Below are positions 43,301 through 52,443 of a DNA stretch of 64,000 nt, piece after piece (the stretch's first letter is position 1; every line of letters starts with the position of its first letter). A program made the position numbers and the translations under genes. The notes below the pieces were generated by a model. It did no database searches, was not told where the DNA came from, and saw only the letters and a program-made list of their open reading frames with translations. The stretch is from DAHUXN01 sp963811805 (GTDB lineage: Bacteria; Acidobacteriota; Terriglobia; Acidiferrales; UBA7541): positions 1,364,001 through 1,428,000 of the forward strand of contig CAWESU010000001.1 of NCBI GenBank assembly GCA_963811805.1. The letters run 5' to 3'.

Positions 43301-44661
43301 AGTTGCCAGATGTAGGCACGCCTGCTTCCGGAAAAGAAGAAGCACTATTGGCTTTGGTCACCGGCTGGATGTCCCATAGCGGTCCCGTGACCGCGCAAAT
43401 CTTAAGCGATGCGCTGGGCATCGCCATGCCGGACATTGATCAAGCGCTCCTGCGTTTGGAAGCGAGTGGCGCGATACTGCGCGGAAACTTCACCGGAACT
43501 TCTCGCGAAGAAATCGAATGGTGCGATCGCCGTCTGTTGGCTCGCATTCACAGGCTCACGCTGGGAACTCTGCGTAAGCAAATCCAGCCGGTGACTGCCG
43601 CGCAATTCATGCGCTGGCTATTGCGCTGGCACCACGTGGCCCCTGGAACGCAAGTCTTTGGTGAACGCGGAACACTCGAAATCTTGCAACGGCTTCAGGG
43701 ATTTGAAGCTCCGGCAAACGCGTGGGAGCGGGAAATCCTGAGCCAACGCATCGCGAATTACGACCCGAAGATTCTCGATCAGTTGTGCTTGACCGGCGCT
43801 GTCGGTTGGGGACGCCTCTCGCCGCACCCCGCGACTCTTGAAGACCAGCTTCCGGCGACTCGCCGCGTGATTCCGTCCAGCGTGGCGCCGATCACTTTTT
43901 TTGTGCGGGCGGAAGCCGACTGGATGATTCCTCGCCACGTAGAAAATGCCGATGAGGAGCCGCGCGGTCTAAGTCCAAGCGCGCACGAGGTTCTGCGCTT
44001 CCTGCGTCAACGAGGAGCTTCGTTTTTTGCCGACATCATTCGGGGAACACAAAAGCTAAAAGCCGAAGTGGAAACAGCCCTATGGGAACTTGTGACCGCC
44101 GGAATCATTACGGCCGATGGATTCGACAACATTCGCGCGTTGATCGATCCCAAGCGGCGCGCCGGACAAGGCCGCGGCCAAAACGCGCGCCCGCGCCACA
44201 GCGCTGGTCGCTGGTCGCTGCTTTTTGCCCACGACGACTCTTCCGAGTGTGCGCACGTTATCGAAGCTACGTGTCGCATGCTTCTAGGGCGCTACGGCGT
44301 CGTCTTCCGCGAGCTTCTCGCGCGAGAAACGATGGTCCCGCGATGGCGCGAGCTGCTTTTGGCATTTCGCAAACTCGAAGACCGCGCAGAAGTGCGCGGA
44401 GGCCGGTTCGTCAACGGATTCATCGGTGAACAATTTGCCTTGCCCGTGGCAGTCGAGTCTCTTCGCGCTACGCGAAACGCGCCTCCGGCAAGTGACATGG
44501 TAACCATTTCCGCTGCTGATCCTATGAATTTGATCGGAATCGTCCTACCAGGAGACCGCGTGCCTGCAAATTCAAGCAAGACAATTACTTTCCGTGACGG
44601 CGTTCCGCTCGATTTATCGGAATCCAAAAGGCGCTTTGAAGCCGCTTTCGCCGCCGTATAG
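40309..44661 (+). CDS. lhr: Lhr-type superfamily 2 DNA helicase, long form
   Basis: A 1,450-aa DNA-repair-type helicase. The N-terminus carries the SF2 core: Walker A APTGSGKTF (53-60), DEIH box (178-181, VIVDEIHAV), SATQQP motif III, then motif IV to VI regions with QRVGRAGHWRG. The rest is the Lhr-specific winged-helix/beta-barrel region and an extended C-terminal part of about 600 residues. The length is close to E. coli Lhr (1,538 aa), so it is the long and not the core form. It translocates on single-stranded DNA and unwinds DNA or RNA-DNA hybrids in known members. It is convergent with galK by 26 bases. Confidence 0.9.
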   Translation: MNSTITPAPSVVGLEWAHPLVQEWFVGKFATPTEPQILGWPHILAGEDTLISAPTGSGKTFAAFLACIDRLVRKAITGGLRDEIEVLYVSPLKALGNDIQKNLEAPLGEILHLAAARGFLMPEIRTAVRTGDTLMHERRAMQKRPPQILVTTPESLYILLTAGKSREMLRTVRTVIVDEIHAVADDKRGSHLALSLERLEALTNCHPTRIGLSATQQPIEQIGQFLAGSSRPLPTIVQVAQRRAFDLAVEVPASELGAVASNEMWDEIYKRITELVQQHRSTLIFVNTRRLAERVAHQLGALLGEDAVASHHGSLSRLRRLAVENKLKAGELRALVATASLELGIDIGTVDLVCQIGSPRSIAVALQRVGRAGHWRGAVPKGRLFATTRDELLECAALVRSIREGLLDHILIPDTPLDVLAQQIVAECSAMEWQEDDLFALLKRAYPYRALARETFGEVIEMLANGISARRGRYGAYLYHDAVNKRLRARRGSRLASITSGGAIPDNALYTVIAEPEGMVVGTLDEDFAVESLRGDIVLLGNTSWRIRRIQAGSVLVEDAQGAPPNVPFWRGEAPARTAELSEQVAELRQRLSSLTQTAVPGATRTDPSRASAIDWLMQECGLDRAGAEQAVEYIVAGRAVLRAVPTQQTVIAERFFDESGGMQLVIHAPFGGRINKAWGLALRKRFCRSFNFELQAAATDNGLNISLGEQHSFPLADVFHFLQSATVEELLSQAVLASPIFTSRWRWAAGRALALLRFQGGKKVPPQIQRMRSDDLLAAVFPHALACPENLSGDIEIPDHPLVRETMKDALTEAMDIDGLKSVLEGIVSGKIQCVAVDTPLPSQFSHEILNANPYAYLDDAPLEERRARAVEMRRMLPEAVLSEVGRLDPSAITEVREESWPDVRDADELHDVLQTVIAVPELSPSDAPPTEISFTPVSPLTDFVRKSSLIWSEYFAALCAERRAARAAVAGRSYWVAAEKKKIFAAVFPDARFESELPDVGTPASGKEEALLALVTGWMSHSGPVTAQILSDALGIAMPDIDQALLRLEASGAILRGNFTGTSREEIEWCDRRLLARIHRLTLGTLRKQIQPVTAAQFMRWLLRWHHVAPGTQVFGERGTLEILQRLQGFEAPANAWEREILSQRIANYDPKILDQLCLTGAVGWGRLSPHPATLEDQLPATRRVIPSSVAPITFFVRAEADWMIPRHVENADEEPRGLSPSAHEVLRFLRQRGASFFADIIRGTQKLKAEVETALWELVTAGIITADGFDNIRALIDPKRRAGQGRGQNARPRHSAGRWSLLFAHDDSSECAHVIEATCRMLLGRYGVVFRELLARETMVPRWRELLLAFRKLEDRAEVRGGRFVNGFIGEQFALPVAVESLRATRNAPPASDMVTISAADPMNLIGIVLPGDRVPANSSKTITFRDGVPLDLSESKRRFEAAFAAV

Positions 44662-44687
44662 CCCGAGCGGAGTTCCAGTTCGAACCT

Positions 44688-45878
44688 TCATTCCGGTTTG
44701 TTCGAAGGTGCGCTTTCCAGAAGCACCCTCCCGGCACCTTCGGATGCTTCGCAGACGTAAATTTCCGGCCTTCGTCCGGTTTCTGCAAAATATGCTGCTG
44801 CCACGCAACTCTGAAACTGAGCAGCGAATCCAGCATCGACGAGGTTTACTGTGCAGCCGCCGAAACCTGCACCGGTCATGCGTGCTCCATGCACGCCCTC
44901 TTGCTGCGTCGAAAGCCGGACCATCAAGTCCAACTCGGGGCAACTCACTTCGTAATCGTCGCGAAGACTGCTATGCGATGCGGCCATCAGTTTCCCGACC
45001 AGATCCATGTTATTGCTTTCTAGCGCGGATGCCATTTGGCCCACTCGTTCGTTCTCGCTGATCACGTGCCGGCAGCGTTTGTATACAATGCTGGTCAGCC
45101 GTTCACGATACTTCTCTAAGTCGGCAAGCGCTACATCCCGGAGCGCCCGCACATTTGGCAACACTTCTGCAAGGCGTCGAGCCCCCTCTTCGCATTCAGC
45201 CCGCCGCGCATTGTACTGGCTGTCTTTCGATCCAAGCTCGCGTTGGATCATCGTATTGCAAATGACAAGTCGGACTCGATTCGGGATGGGGATGGCCCGA
45301 AATTCGAGTGAACGACAATCCAGGAACAAAGCGTGGCGCGCTCGCCCATGACATGAAACGAATTGATCCATGATGCCGCATCTGGCGCCGACAAAATAGT
45401 TCTCTGCTTTCTGGCACAACAATGCGACGCGCGACGGTTCGATTTCATGGCCGAACAAACCCAGCAGCGCATATGCCGATGCAACTTCGATGGCGGCAGA
45501 GGAACTCAGCCCCGCACCCATCGGCACATCGCTCGAAATGTAAATATTCGCCCCACCGAAACGACACCCAGAATTCCTAAGCTCCTGAATAACGCCCAGG
45601 GGATAGCGGCTCCATTTGGCGAACGCGTCGCGAGATAAGTTCCCTGCATAAGACGTGACCGTGTCCTGCATGTTTTCTGAAAAAATTACGAATTCGTCGT
45701 CACTTCGGCGCGAAACAGCGACAAAACAGTAGAATCCAATCGCCGCAGGCAAGACAAAGCCGTCGTTGTAGTCGGTGTGATCGCCAATCAAATTTACGCG
45801 CCCGGGCGCGCGATAGACTTGTGGCTGGTCGCCGAATCGGGATTTGAACCGCGCAGCTAAAGATTTCAGATCAATCAT
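44688..45878 (-). CDS. galK: Galactokinase
   Basis: GHMP-family kinase making galactose-1-phosphate, 396 aa. The signature RAPGRVNLIGDHTDYNDGFV (family GEHTDYN) is at about 24-43, the ATP-binding PMGAGLSSSAAIEVA follows, and the third GHMP motif MTGAGFGGCTVNL is at the C-terminus. The catalytic base Asp is in GIMDQFVS. The first motif has Asp for the usual Glu, a change also seen in relatives. No galE or galT is nearby. It is divergent from the sulfite oxidase gene. Confidence 0.93.
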   Translation of the reverse strand: MIDLKSLAARFKSRFGDQPQVYRAPGRVNLIGDHTDYNDGFVLPAAIGFYCFVAVSRRSDDEFVIFSENMQDTVTSYAGNLSRDAFAKWSRYPLGVIQELRNSGCRFGGANIYISSDVPMGAGLSSSAAIEVASAYALLGLFGHEIEPSRVALLCQKAENYFVGARCGIMDQFVSCHGRARHALFLDCRSLEFRAIPIPNRVRLVICNTMIQRELGSKDSQYNARRAECEEGARRLAEVLPNVRALRDVALADLEKYRERLTSIVYKRCRHVISENERVGQMASALESNNMDLVGKLMAASHSSLRDDYEVSCPELDLMVRLSTQQEGVHGARMTGAGFGGCTVNLVDAGFAAQFQSCVAAAYFAETGRRPEIYVCEASEGAGRVLLESAPSNKPE

Positions 45879-45932
45879 TTCGCTTCTTCTGACGAAACTC
45901 CCCGTCCGTAAGTTAACGCGACTACAACATTC

Positions 45933-45961
45933 TTGACAGCCAGAATTTCATCGCTGATAGT
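45933..45961 (+). promoter_or_regulatory. Candidate promoter of the sulfite oxidase operon
   Basis: An exact TTGACA (45933-45938) is followed after 17 bases by GATAGT (45956-45961), predicting a start near 45968 and a leader of about 16 bases before the ATG at 45984. The short leader has little room for other control. Confidence 0.55.
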
Positions 45962-45983
45962 TGTTGCGGAAAATTGATTGCTC

Positions 45984-47282
45984 ATGGACAAGAACCTTCG
46001 TAACTCTTCACGGCGCTCTCTCCTGAAAGTTCTGGGTGCAAGCGCCGGTGCGTTCACGTTCGACCGTTTTTTTCAGCTCGACGCTTTCGCGCAGCAGCAA
46101 CCCGCTGCGGCAAAAGCACTTCCCACGTTCACCGGCCCAGGAGCGAATCCTTATTGGAACTCGACCGGCAAAATGGCCACGTTTCCGCAAAAGGCGCCGA
46201 TGGTGATGCTCACCGACCGTCCCGTGCAGCTCGAAACTCCGCGCAATTATTTTTTGAATGCCATCACTCCGAATGACGCATTTTTCGTCCGCTGGCACCT
46301 GGAAAGCACTCCGAATGAAGTTGACCTTTCCACGTGGCGTCTGCGGGTCGAAGGCAACGTCAACAATCCATTGCAACTGAGTTTCCCCGATCTTCTCCGA
46401 AAATTTAAGCCGGTCACTCTTGCTGCTGTGAATCAATGCTCCGGCAATAGCCGCAGCCGTTTTGAGCCTCGCGTCCCCGGCGGCCAGTGGGGAAATGGCG
46501 CGATGGGCTGCGCGCGATGGACTGGCGTGCATTTTCGCGACATCTTGGACATGGCCGGCGTCAAGAGTGGTTCTGTTCAGGTTCAGATGGAGGGGCTCGA
46601 GCGCGGCAAGGGTCCCGAAGGCATGCCTTCCTACGAATTTAAAAAGTCTCTGAATCTTACCGACCCAGTGCTGGATGAATCGATCGTGGCTTATGCGATG
46701 AATGGCGAGCCTCTGCCCATGCTCAACGGATTTCCCGTGCGTCTTATCGTGCCGGGATATTTCGCGACTTACTGGGTGAAATGCCTCAGTTCGTTGCGCT
46801 TGCTCGACAAGCCGGACGAAAATTTCTGGATGAATCCCGGCTATCGCGTTCCCGATACGCCTCGCGGAAACACCAACCCCGCCGATGTGAAAGCCGGCAA
46901 AGTGAAAATGATTCCGATCTCACGCATGCCGGTGCGCTCTTTCATTATTTCTCCCGCTGGCGACACAAAAATACCAGCCGGCCTACCCGTCACCGTTCGT
47001 GGCATCACGTTCAGCGGCTCTGGCCCCGTTACGAGGGTTGAATTCTCCGCCTCGGTGCGCGGCGGCTGGCGCTCTGCAAAACTTGGCGAGGATCTAGGCC
47101 CCTACGCGTTTCGCACTTGGGAAACGCAGTGGACGCCGGCAAAAGCGGGAAACTATCGTCTGGCGGCCCGCGCCACGGACGAAAAGGGCAACGTCCAGCC
47201 CGATGAAAGCGTGTGGAATCCGGGCGGCTACCTTTGGAACAGGATTGAACAGCAAGAAGTGACCGTCGGAGCTGCGGAATGA
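45984..47282 (+). CDS. Sulfite oxidase-family molybdopterin enzyme, Tat-exported
   Basis: A 432-aa periplasmic molybdoenzyme. The twin-arginine signal SRRSLLKVLGAS (Arg10-Arg11) shows it is exported folded. Cys152 in AAVNQCSGNSRS is the expected molybdenum ligand. PRVPGGQWGNGAMGCARWTG and a C-terminal dimerisation Ig domain (about residues 315-425) complete the fold. The likely reaction is sulfite to sulfate with electrons to cytochrome c; a four-base overlap with a c-type cytochrome gene supports this. ATG at 45984 is chosen over the in-frame TTG at 45978. Confidence 0.88.
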   Translation: MDKNLRNSSRRSLLKVLGASAGAFTFDRFFQLDAFAQQQPAAAKALPTFTGPGANPYWNSTGKMATFPQKAPMVMLTDRPVQLETPRNYFLNAITPNDAFFVRWHLESTPNEVDLSTWRLRVEGNVNNPLQLSFPDLLRKFKPVTLAAVNQCSGNSRSRFEPRVPGGQWGNGAMGCARWTGVHFRDILDMAGVKSGSVQVQMEGLERGKGPEGMPSYEFKKSLNLTDPVLDESIVAYAMNGEPLPMLNGFPVRLIVPGYFATYWVKCLSSLRLLDKPDENFWMNPGYRVPDTPRGNTNPADVKAGKVKMIPISRMPVRSFIISPAGDTKIPAGLPVTVRGITFSGSGPVTRVEFSASVRGGWRSAKLGEDLGPYAFRTWETQWTPAKAGNYRLAARATDEKGNVQPDESVWNPGGYLWNRIEQQEVTVGAAE

Positions 47283-47701
47283 AGCCGTTCATGCGAAAGC
47301 ACCGGAGCGTCCTGATTCTCGCCGTCGCCATCGGCTTGGTCGCGGTCGGCGCAATCTACGCGGACTTGCAGCTCGGCTACTACACCTCCGTAAACCTCGG
47401 AAGCATAGCGCAGCCCGCTCGCGTCGGACAGCAAGCGGATGCCGCCTACAAGATCGGCGCTTTGCCTCTATACAAACCGGAGCTCGTTCCTGGCGAGGGC
47501 CGGCAGGACGTGGAGGCCTACTGCAACACTTGCCACTCGCCCAGCTACATTCCCATGCAGCCGCCACTCCCCGCGGCCACGTGGCAAGCAGAAGTGACCA
47601 AGATGGGCAAGGCATTCGGCGCGCAAATTCCCGCCGAATCGCAAGCCAACATTCTCAAATATCTCCAGTCGCATTACACGCCGGAAACGCGCAAACGCTG
47701 A
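47279..47701 (+). CDS. Membrane-anchored cytochrome c, electron acceptor of the sulfite oxidase
   Basis: A 140-aa protein. An N-terminal anchor or signal (SVLILAVAIGLVAVGAIYA) is followed by one heme-binding CNTCHSP motif (CxxCH), with the distal Met perhaps in IPMQPP or VTKMG. Size and layout match SorB-type subunits of sulfite dehydrogenases. The start overlaps the molybdoenzyme stop (ATGA), so the two are translated together in fixed stoichiometry. Confidence 0.88.
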   Translation: MKPFMRKHRSVLILAVAIGLVAVGAIYADLQLGYYTSVNLGSIAQPARVGQQADAAYKIGALPLYKPELVPGEGRQDVEAYCNTCHSPSYIPMQPPLPAATWQAEVTKMGKAFGAQIPAESQANILKYLQSHYTPETRKR

Positions 47702-47766
47702 ATCCCGTTGTATACTTCGCGTTCAGTTTTCAGTCGCGCAATCGTGTGCAAGAAGGAGCAATTATC

Positions 47767-50700
47767 GTGAGCCATCGCCGTGGTTTCGTGTTTTCTTTCA
47801 TCCTTTTCGTTGCAGAGCTGTTGATTTTCGGCACCCTCACTGTTGGGCAGCTAAAAGCACAGGAAGTTGATCCCAGCCTCTACCGCGACATGCACTGGCG
47901 CCTCATTGGTCCCTATCGTGCCGGTCGCGTGACCGCGGTCGCCGGCATTCCTGGGAATCCCGCGATCTATTACATCGGCACGCCTGGCGGCGGCGTTTGG
48001 AAAACGACGGATGGTGGCATTGTGTGGAAGCCTATTTCTGACTGTGAGCACGTCGCCTCGATCGGTGCAGTTGCTCTTGCGCCCTCGGACGCGAACATTA
48101 TCTACGTCGGCACGGGCGAGCAGACCGAAGGCAACGGTGTTTACAAATCCACCGACGCAGGCGCGACGTGGGTTCAGGTTGGCCTCCAAGATACGCACTA
48201 CATCAATTCTGTTCGCGTCGATCCCCGCGATCCGAATATCGTCATCGTGGGCGCGATGGGTGATAACACCCAGAGCGACAATCGCGGGGTTTACAAAACT
48301 ACCGACGGCGGCAAGACTTGGAAGAAGACGCTATTTCAGGACAACATGAGCGGCGTCGCGGACATGGTAATGGACCCGAATAACCCGCGCGTTCTTTACG
48401 CGGCGATGTGGCACCCCGCCAGCCGCGTCTTTTTCCCACCGACGGGAAAACCTGCAACGGGACCTGACGCCTGGATCTACAAATCCACCGACGAAGGCTC
48501 AACGTGGAAAAAACTCGATGCCGACGGCATGCCCCCGGAAAAATGGGGCCGCACCGGCATCGCCGTTGCTCCGGGAAATCACGGCCGCCATGTGTTCGCC
48601 ATTGTCGACGAAGGCCTTTACCGTTCCGATGATGCGGGCGTGAACTGGCATCAGATCACCACGGATCCTCGCGTCCTCGGCAATGGCTACTTCAGCCGCG
48701 TCTTCGTCGATCCGAAAAATCCTGCCGTCGTTTACGTCGTGCAAACCTGTTTGTATCGTTCCACTGACGGCGGCGTGCATTTCGAAGCCTTTAAGGGAGC
48801 ACCCAACGGTGACGATTACCACGTCCTATGGATCGATCCGACCAACAGCGACCGTATGCTGCTCGGCGTCGACCAGGGAGCGATTATCAGTGTCGACGCC
48901 GGCAAATCATGGTCCCTCTGGTATAACCAGCCCACCGGCCAGCTTTACCATCTCTCCGCTGGTTACGAATTCCCGTATGTTATCTATGCGTCCGAACAGG
49001 ATAGCGGGAGCGTCGCCATTCCCAGCCGCAGCGATTTCGGGCGCATTCGAGACCGCGATGTGTTCTCACCGGAAGGATATGAATTTGGCTACATCGTCGA
49101 AGATCCGGTACATCCTTACCTCGTATACTCCGACGGAAATCCCGGAACCATCTTCCGCCTGGATCGCAGAACGAACCAAGTCCTCACCATTTTTTCCGGC
49201 GGGGAGAAGTATCACGTGTCAAGCAACGCCCCTTTGGAATTTTCTCCTGAAGACCCGCACACGCTCTACTTCGGCACGCAATATGTTTTGGAAACGACCG
49301 ACGGCGCCGTTACCTGGCACGAAATCAGCCCTGATCTAGCTCTGCGGCCGGCTGCAAAGGAAGCGGGCCAAAATCCCCGCAGGCCCGGAGCTCGGAATGG
49401 CGTCATTAGCACCCTCGCCCCTTCGCCAGTTTCCGCGAATGTGATGTGGGTGGGCACGACCAATGGCCTCGTGCAGCTCACGCGCGACGGGGGTGCAGCG
49501 TGGCAGAACGTTTCACCGCCGGATCTCGGCGATAGGAGTCAGTTAAGCATCATCGACGCATCGCCTTTCGATCTAGCCACGGCTTATGCTGCCGTCGACG
49601 GCTTCCAGGATCTGCATCCTCACTTCTATCGCACACACGACTATGGCAAGACGTGGCAGGAAATTAATAACGGTTTCCCCGCTTCGGGCATCGCTCGCGT
49701 CATACGCGAAGATACTGAGCGCAAGGGCCTGCTCTATGCCGGCACGGAAACGGGCGCGTTCGTTTCCTTCGATGACGGCGACCACTGGCAATCGCTTCAG
49801 TTGAACCTCCCGACGACTTCCGTCCGTGACTTGATTGTTCATGGCGACGATCTCGCCGTTGCTACTTACGGCCGCTCGTTGTGGATTCTCGATAACGTAA
49901 CTCCTTTGCGCCAAGCCAGCGCGCAAGTGGCGAGCGTTGATGCCTATTTTTATCGCCCGGAAACAGCCATTCGCACCATATGGAATGACGATCAGGATAC
50001 GCCGCTGCCGCCGGAGGTTCCCACCGGAGAGAATCCACCGGACGGGGCTTTCCTCGACTACTACCTGAAATCCGCGCCGCAGGGCGACATCACCATGTCG
50101 ATTTATGATTCACAGGGCAACTTCATCCGCAAGTATTCGAGTGCCCTACAATCCAATCAACATGAGCCCGATGCTGTCCCCGAATATTGGTTCGCGCCTC
50201 CGACGGTTTTGCCAAAACAGGCGGGCATGAATCGATTCGTTTGGAATCTTCGCTATCCTGATCCCGACGCGCTCAGCTACGGAACCTTCGGCGGCCGTGG
50301 CGGGCTTGAGAAATACGTGCAGTTTTATGGAACCCAAGACGTGGCGCCGGGCATGACCCCGCGGAACCAGCCTCTCGGGGCGCAAGTTGTCCCCGGGGAT
50401 TATCAAATTGTCCTAACCGTGGACGGCCAGGCGTATCGCCAGACTCTTCACGTTGTGAAAGATCCGCGCGTTCCGGCGTCGCAATACGATTACGTCGAGC
50501 AATTCAATTTGGTCCGGCAAATGACGGAAGGAATGGGCTCGAGCTACGCGGCGTACAATGCTCTTGTTCCGCTAAGCGATGTCCTTGATGACAGATTGAA
50601 GAGCTTGCAATCCAATAAACAGGCGAAGGATGCCTTCGACGCCGCCACCGCATTTCAAAAGAAACTCGACGCAGTGCAAGGCGGCGGATACACGTCAATT

Positions 50701-50949
50701 GGTTTCGGGATCGCCAACAGCACGTTGACGCAGATGGTCTACGCCGCGAATATGGGCGACGGAGCGCCCGCGCAATCGGTGCAAGCCGACAGCGCAGGCA
50801 TGTGTGCAGCCTTGAGCAAGGCCTTCGCGGATTGGCAAAAACTCAGCACAACCGATCTGCCTGCATTGAACACCTTGTTGCAGAAATACAATCTCGCAAC
50901 TCTTCCCGAGGTCAACTTTAGCGCGGCGCCAAACAGTTGCGTCAAATGA
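47767..50949 (+). CDS. Exported VPS10/BNR-repeat beta-propeller protein, copy 2
   Basis: A 1,060-aa protein from the GTG at 47767, with AAGGAG eight bases upstream. A hydrophobic signal (FVFSFILFVAELLIFGTLTV) is followed by BNR-like repeats: KTTDGGIVWKPI, KSTDAGATWVQV, KTTDGGKTWKKT, KSTDEGSTWKKL, RSDDAGVNWHQI, RDGGAAWQNV, FDDGDHWQSL. A C-terminal domain of ~250 residues contains SIYDSQGNFIRKY and a helical coil, as in copy 1. The domain plan matches 14476-17682 but sequence divergence is substantial, indicating an old duplication. It lies 65 bases downstream of the cytochrome gene and could be transcribed with it. Confidence 0.85.
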   Translation: MSHRRGFVFSFILFVAELLIFGTLTVGQLKAQEVDPSLYRDMHWRLIGPYRAGRVTAVAGIPGNPAIYYIGTPGGGVWKTTDGGIVWKPISDCEHVASIGAVALAPSDANIIYVGTGEQTEGNGVYKSTDAGATWVQVGLQDTHYINSVRVDPRDPNIVIVGAMGDNTQSDNRGVYKTTDGGKTWKKTLFQDNMSGVADMVMDPNNPRVLYAAMWHPASRVFFPPTGKPATGPDAWIYKSTDEGSTWKKLDADGMPPEKWGRTGIAVAPGNHGRHVFAIVDEGLYRSDDAGVNWHQITTDPRVLGNGYFSRVFVDPKNPAVVYVVQTCLYRSTDGGVHFEAFKGAPNGDDYHVLWIDPTNSDRMLLGVDQGAIISVDAGKSWSLWYNQPTGQLYHLSAGYEFPYVIYASEQDSGSVAIPSRSDFGRIRDRDVFSPEGYEFGYIVEDPVHPYLVYSDGNPGTIFRLDRRTNQVLTIFSGGEKYHVSSNAPLEFSPEDPHTLYFGTQYVLETTDGAVTWHEISPDLALRPAAKEAGQNPRRPGARNGVISTLAPSPVSANVMWVGTTNGLVQLTRDGGAAWQNVSPPDLGDRSQLSIIDASPFDLATAYAAVDGFQDLHPHFYRTHDYGKTWQEINNGFPASGIARVIREDTERKGLLYAGTETGAFVSFDDGDHWQSLQLNLPTTSVRDLIVHGDDLAVATYGRSLWILDNVTPLRQASAQVASVDAYFYRPETAIRTIWNDDQDTPLPPEVPTGENPPDGAFLDYYLKSAPQGDITMSIYDSQGNFIRKYSSALQSNQHEPDAVPEYWFAPPTVLPKQAGMNRFVWNLRYPDPDALSYGTFGGRGGLEKYVQFYGTQDVAPGMTPRNQPLGAQVVPGDYQIVLTVDGQAYRQTLHVVKDPRVPASQYDYVEQFNLVRQMTEGMGSSYAAYNALVPLSDVLDDRLKSLQSNKQAKDAFDAATAFQKKLDAVQGGGYTSIGFGIANSTLTQMVYAANMGDGAPAQSVQADSAGMCAALSKAFADWQKLSTTDLPALNTLLQKYNLATLPEVNFSAAPNSCVK

Positions 50950-51038
50950 GCCCCCGAATCAGGCACGCATTCTGAACTCGGCTAAAAGAAAGCGGGCAGG
51001 AGCCTTCTGTCTCTCTGCTTTGGGTTGAAGTTTCGAAC

Positions 51039-51899
51039 TTAACGCGCTGCCGTGGCCACTTCTTTTTCGATTGGCGCGCCGATCAGGTTTCCCCATTCTG
51101 TCCACGAGCCATCGTAATTTTTCACGTCACCATAGCCGAGCAGGTATTTCAAAGCGAACCATGTGTGCGAGCTGCGTTCGCCGATTCGGCAGTAGGTGAT
51201 CACCTCGCCGTCGCCATTAACTCCCTTTCCGCCGTAAAGCTGCTGCAGCGCGTCAGCCGACTTGAAAGTTCCGTCCTCATTCGCCGCTTGCGACCACGGC
51301 ACGTTCACCGCACCGGGAATGTGTCCCGCGCGCTGGGCCGTTTCGCTCATTCCCGGAGGCGCGATAATTTTGCCCGTGAATTCATCCACGGAGCGCACGT
51401 CCACCAGCTTCGCATCTTTCTTTTCTAACGTTGCAGCCACTTCCTCGCGTTTGGCGCGCAACGAATCATCCGGCGCCTTGCCTTGATACTTCGTCGGCGC
51501 AAAGTGCGGGACGTCTTTCACCAGCGGCCGCTTCTCTTCGCTCCACTTCTTGCGGCCACCGTTCAGAAGCCGCACATCCTCGTGGCCGTAATATTTCAAT
51601 TGCCAGAACGCATACGCCGCGAACCAGTTGTTGTTGTCTCCATAGAGCACAATCGTCGTGTCGTTCTCGACGCCTGATTTACCGAGCAAGGATTCCCACG
51701 CCGTCTTGTCCAGTAGGTCCCGGCGCACACCGTCCTGCAACTGCGTTTGCCAGTTCCAGCCCACCGCGCCGGCGATGTGCCCCTGCTCATACGCTGAGGT
51801 ATCAACGTCAACTTCCACCAGGCGAATCGTTGGATCGCTTAGATGCTCCGCGACCCAGTTCGTCGAAACCAACACTTCTGGATGCGCATATTCAGACAT
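51039..51899 (-). CDS. sseA: Two-domain thiosulfate/3-mercaptopyruvate sulfurtransferase
   Basis: A 286-aa cytoplasmic tandem rhodanese. The first domain (about 8-125) is structural and lacks an active cysteine. The second has DVRSVDEFTGKI and the active loop CRIGERSSHTW with Cys237, of the CRxGx[R/T] type seen in thiosulfate sulfurtransferases. It moves sulfane sulfur to cyanide or other acceptors. AGGAG precedes the ATG. It is convergent with the propeller gene. Confidence 0.9.
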   Translation of the reverse strand: MSEYAHPEVLVSTNWVAEHLSDPTIRLVEVDVDTSAYEQGHIAGAVGWNWQTQLQDGVRRDLLDKTAWESLLGKSGVENDTTIVLYGDNNNWFAAYAFWQLKYYGHEDVRLLNGGRKKWSEEKRPLVKDVPHFAPTKYQGKAPDDSLRAKREEVAATLEKKDAKLVDVRSVDEFTGKIIAPPGMSETAQRAGHIPGAVNVPWSQAANEDGTFKSADALQQLYGGKGVNGDGEVITYCRIGERSSHTWFALKYLLGYGDVKNYDGSWTEWGNLIGAPIEKEVATAAR

Positions 51900-52011
51900 T
51901 GTTTTCTCCTGTCAGGAAACCGCATAAGCCCCGCGGACTCATTTCTCTCGATGTCCCTATGAGATGCGCGGCAGCTGACGTCGTCGCAAAGAATTATAGC
52001 CACTCGTCATG

Positions 52012-52278
52012 CTATCTTGTCGCCGGTCTTAACCCACCATCGATCGATTCCAGCTCTACGCGCATCAGCCAATCGAAGTGGATCGCTTGTTCACGAAACC
52101 ATTGCTCGATTGTGTCGCGCTTTTCTGCTTCGAACTCCACTAGCATTTTCCCTTCATATAAATTCACGACCACACGGTGCGCCTTTACATTCGGTCCGCG
52201 GTGCAGCCGCACAGTCAGCTCTTCGGCTCCCTGTCGCGTCAAACATGCCAATGTGTGCAGTGAGATAAACCGCGCCAT
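52012..52278 (-). CDS. Small hypothetical protein, 88 aa
   Basis: Start at the ATG 52278 because AGGAG is a few bases upstream; an in-frame start at 52365 adds a disordered extension. The protein has a mixed beta/alpha pattern (ARFISLHTLACLTRQGAEEL, VVVNLYEGKMLVEFEAEKRDTIEQWF) suggesting a small ferredoxin-like fold similar to DUF4242-type proteins, but no family is firmly recognised. It is divergent from the small exported gene at 52444. Confidence 0.6.
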   Translation of the reverse strand: MARFISLHTLACLTRQGAEELTVRLHRGPNVKAHRVVVNLYEGKMLVEFEAEKRDTIEQWFREQAIHFDWLMRVELESIDGGLRPATR

Positions 52279-52443
52279 CTTTTGCTCCTCCGTTCGTCGC
52301 TTGCGCCTGCTCGCAAAGAAGCTGTCTTCATCGGGCTCCTGCCTGTCCGGACAGGTGCCCGACACACATCGCCCATTCCACCCGTACTCCGATTCGAATC
52401 CCCCGCGGTTACAATGGACTCATTCTCCGGCGTGGAGGTTCCC

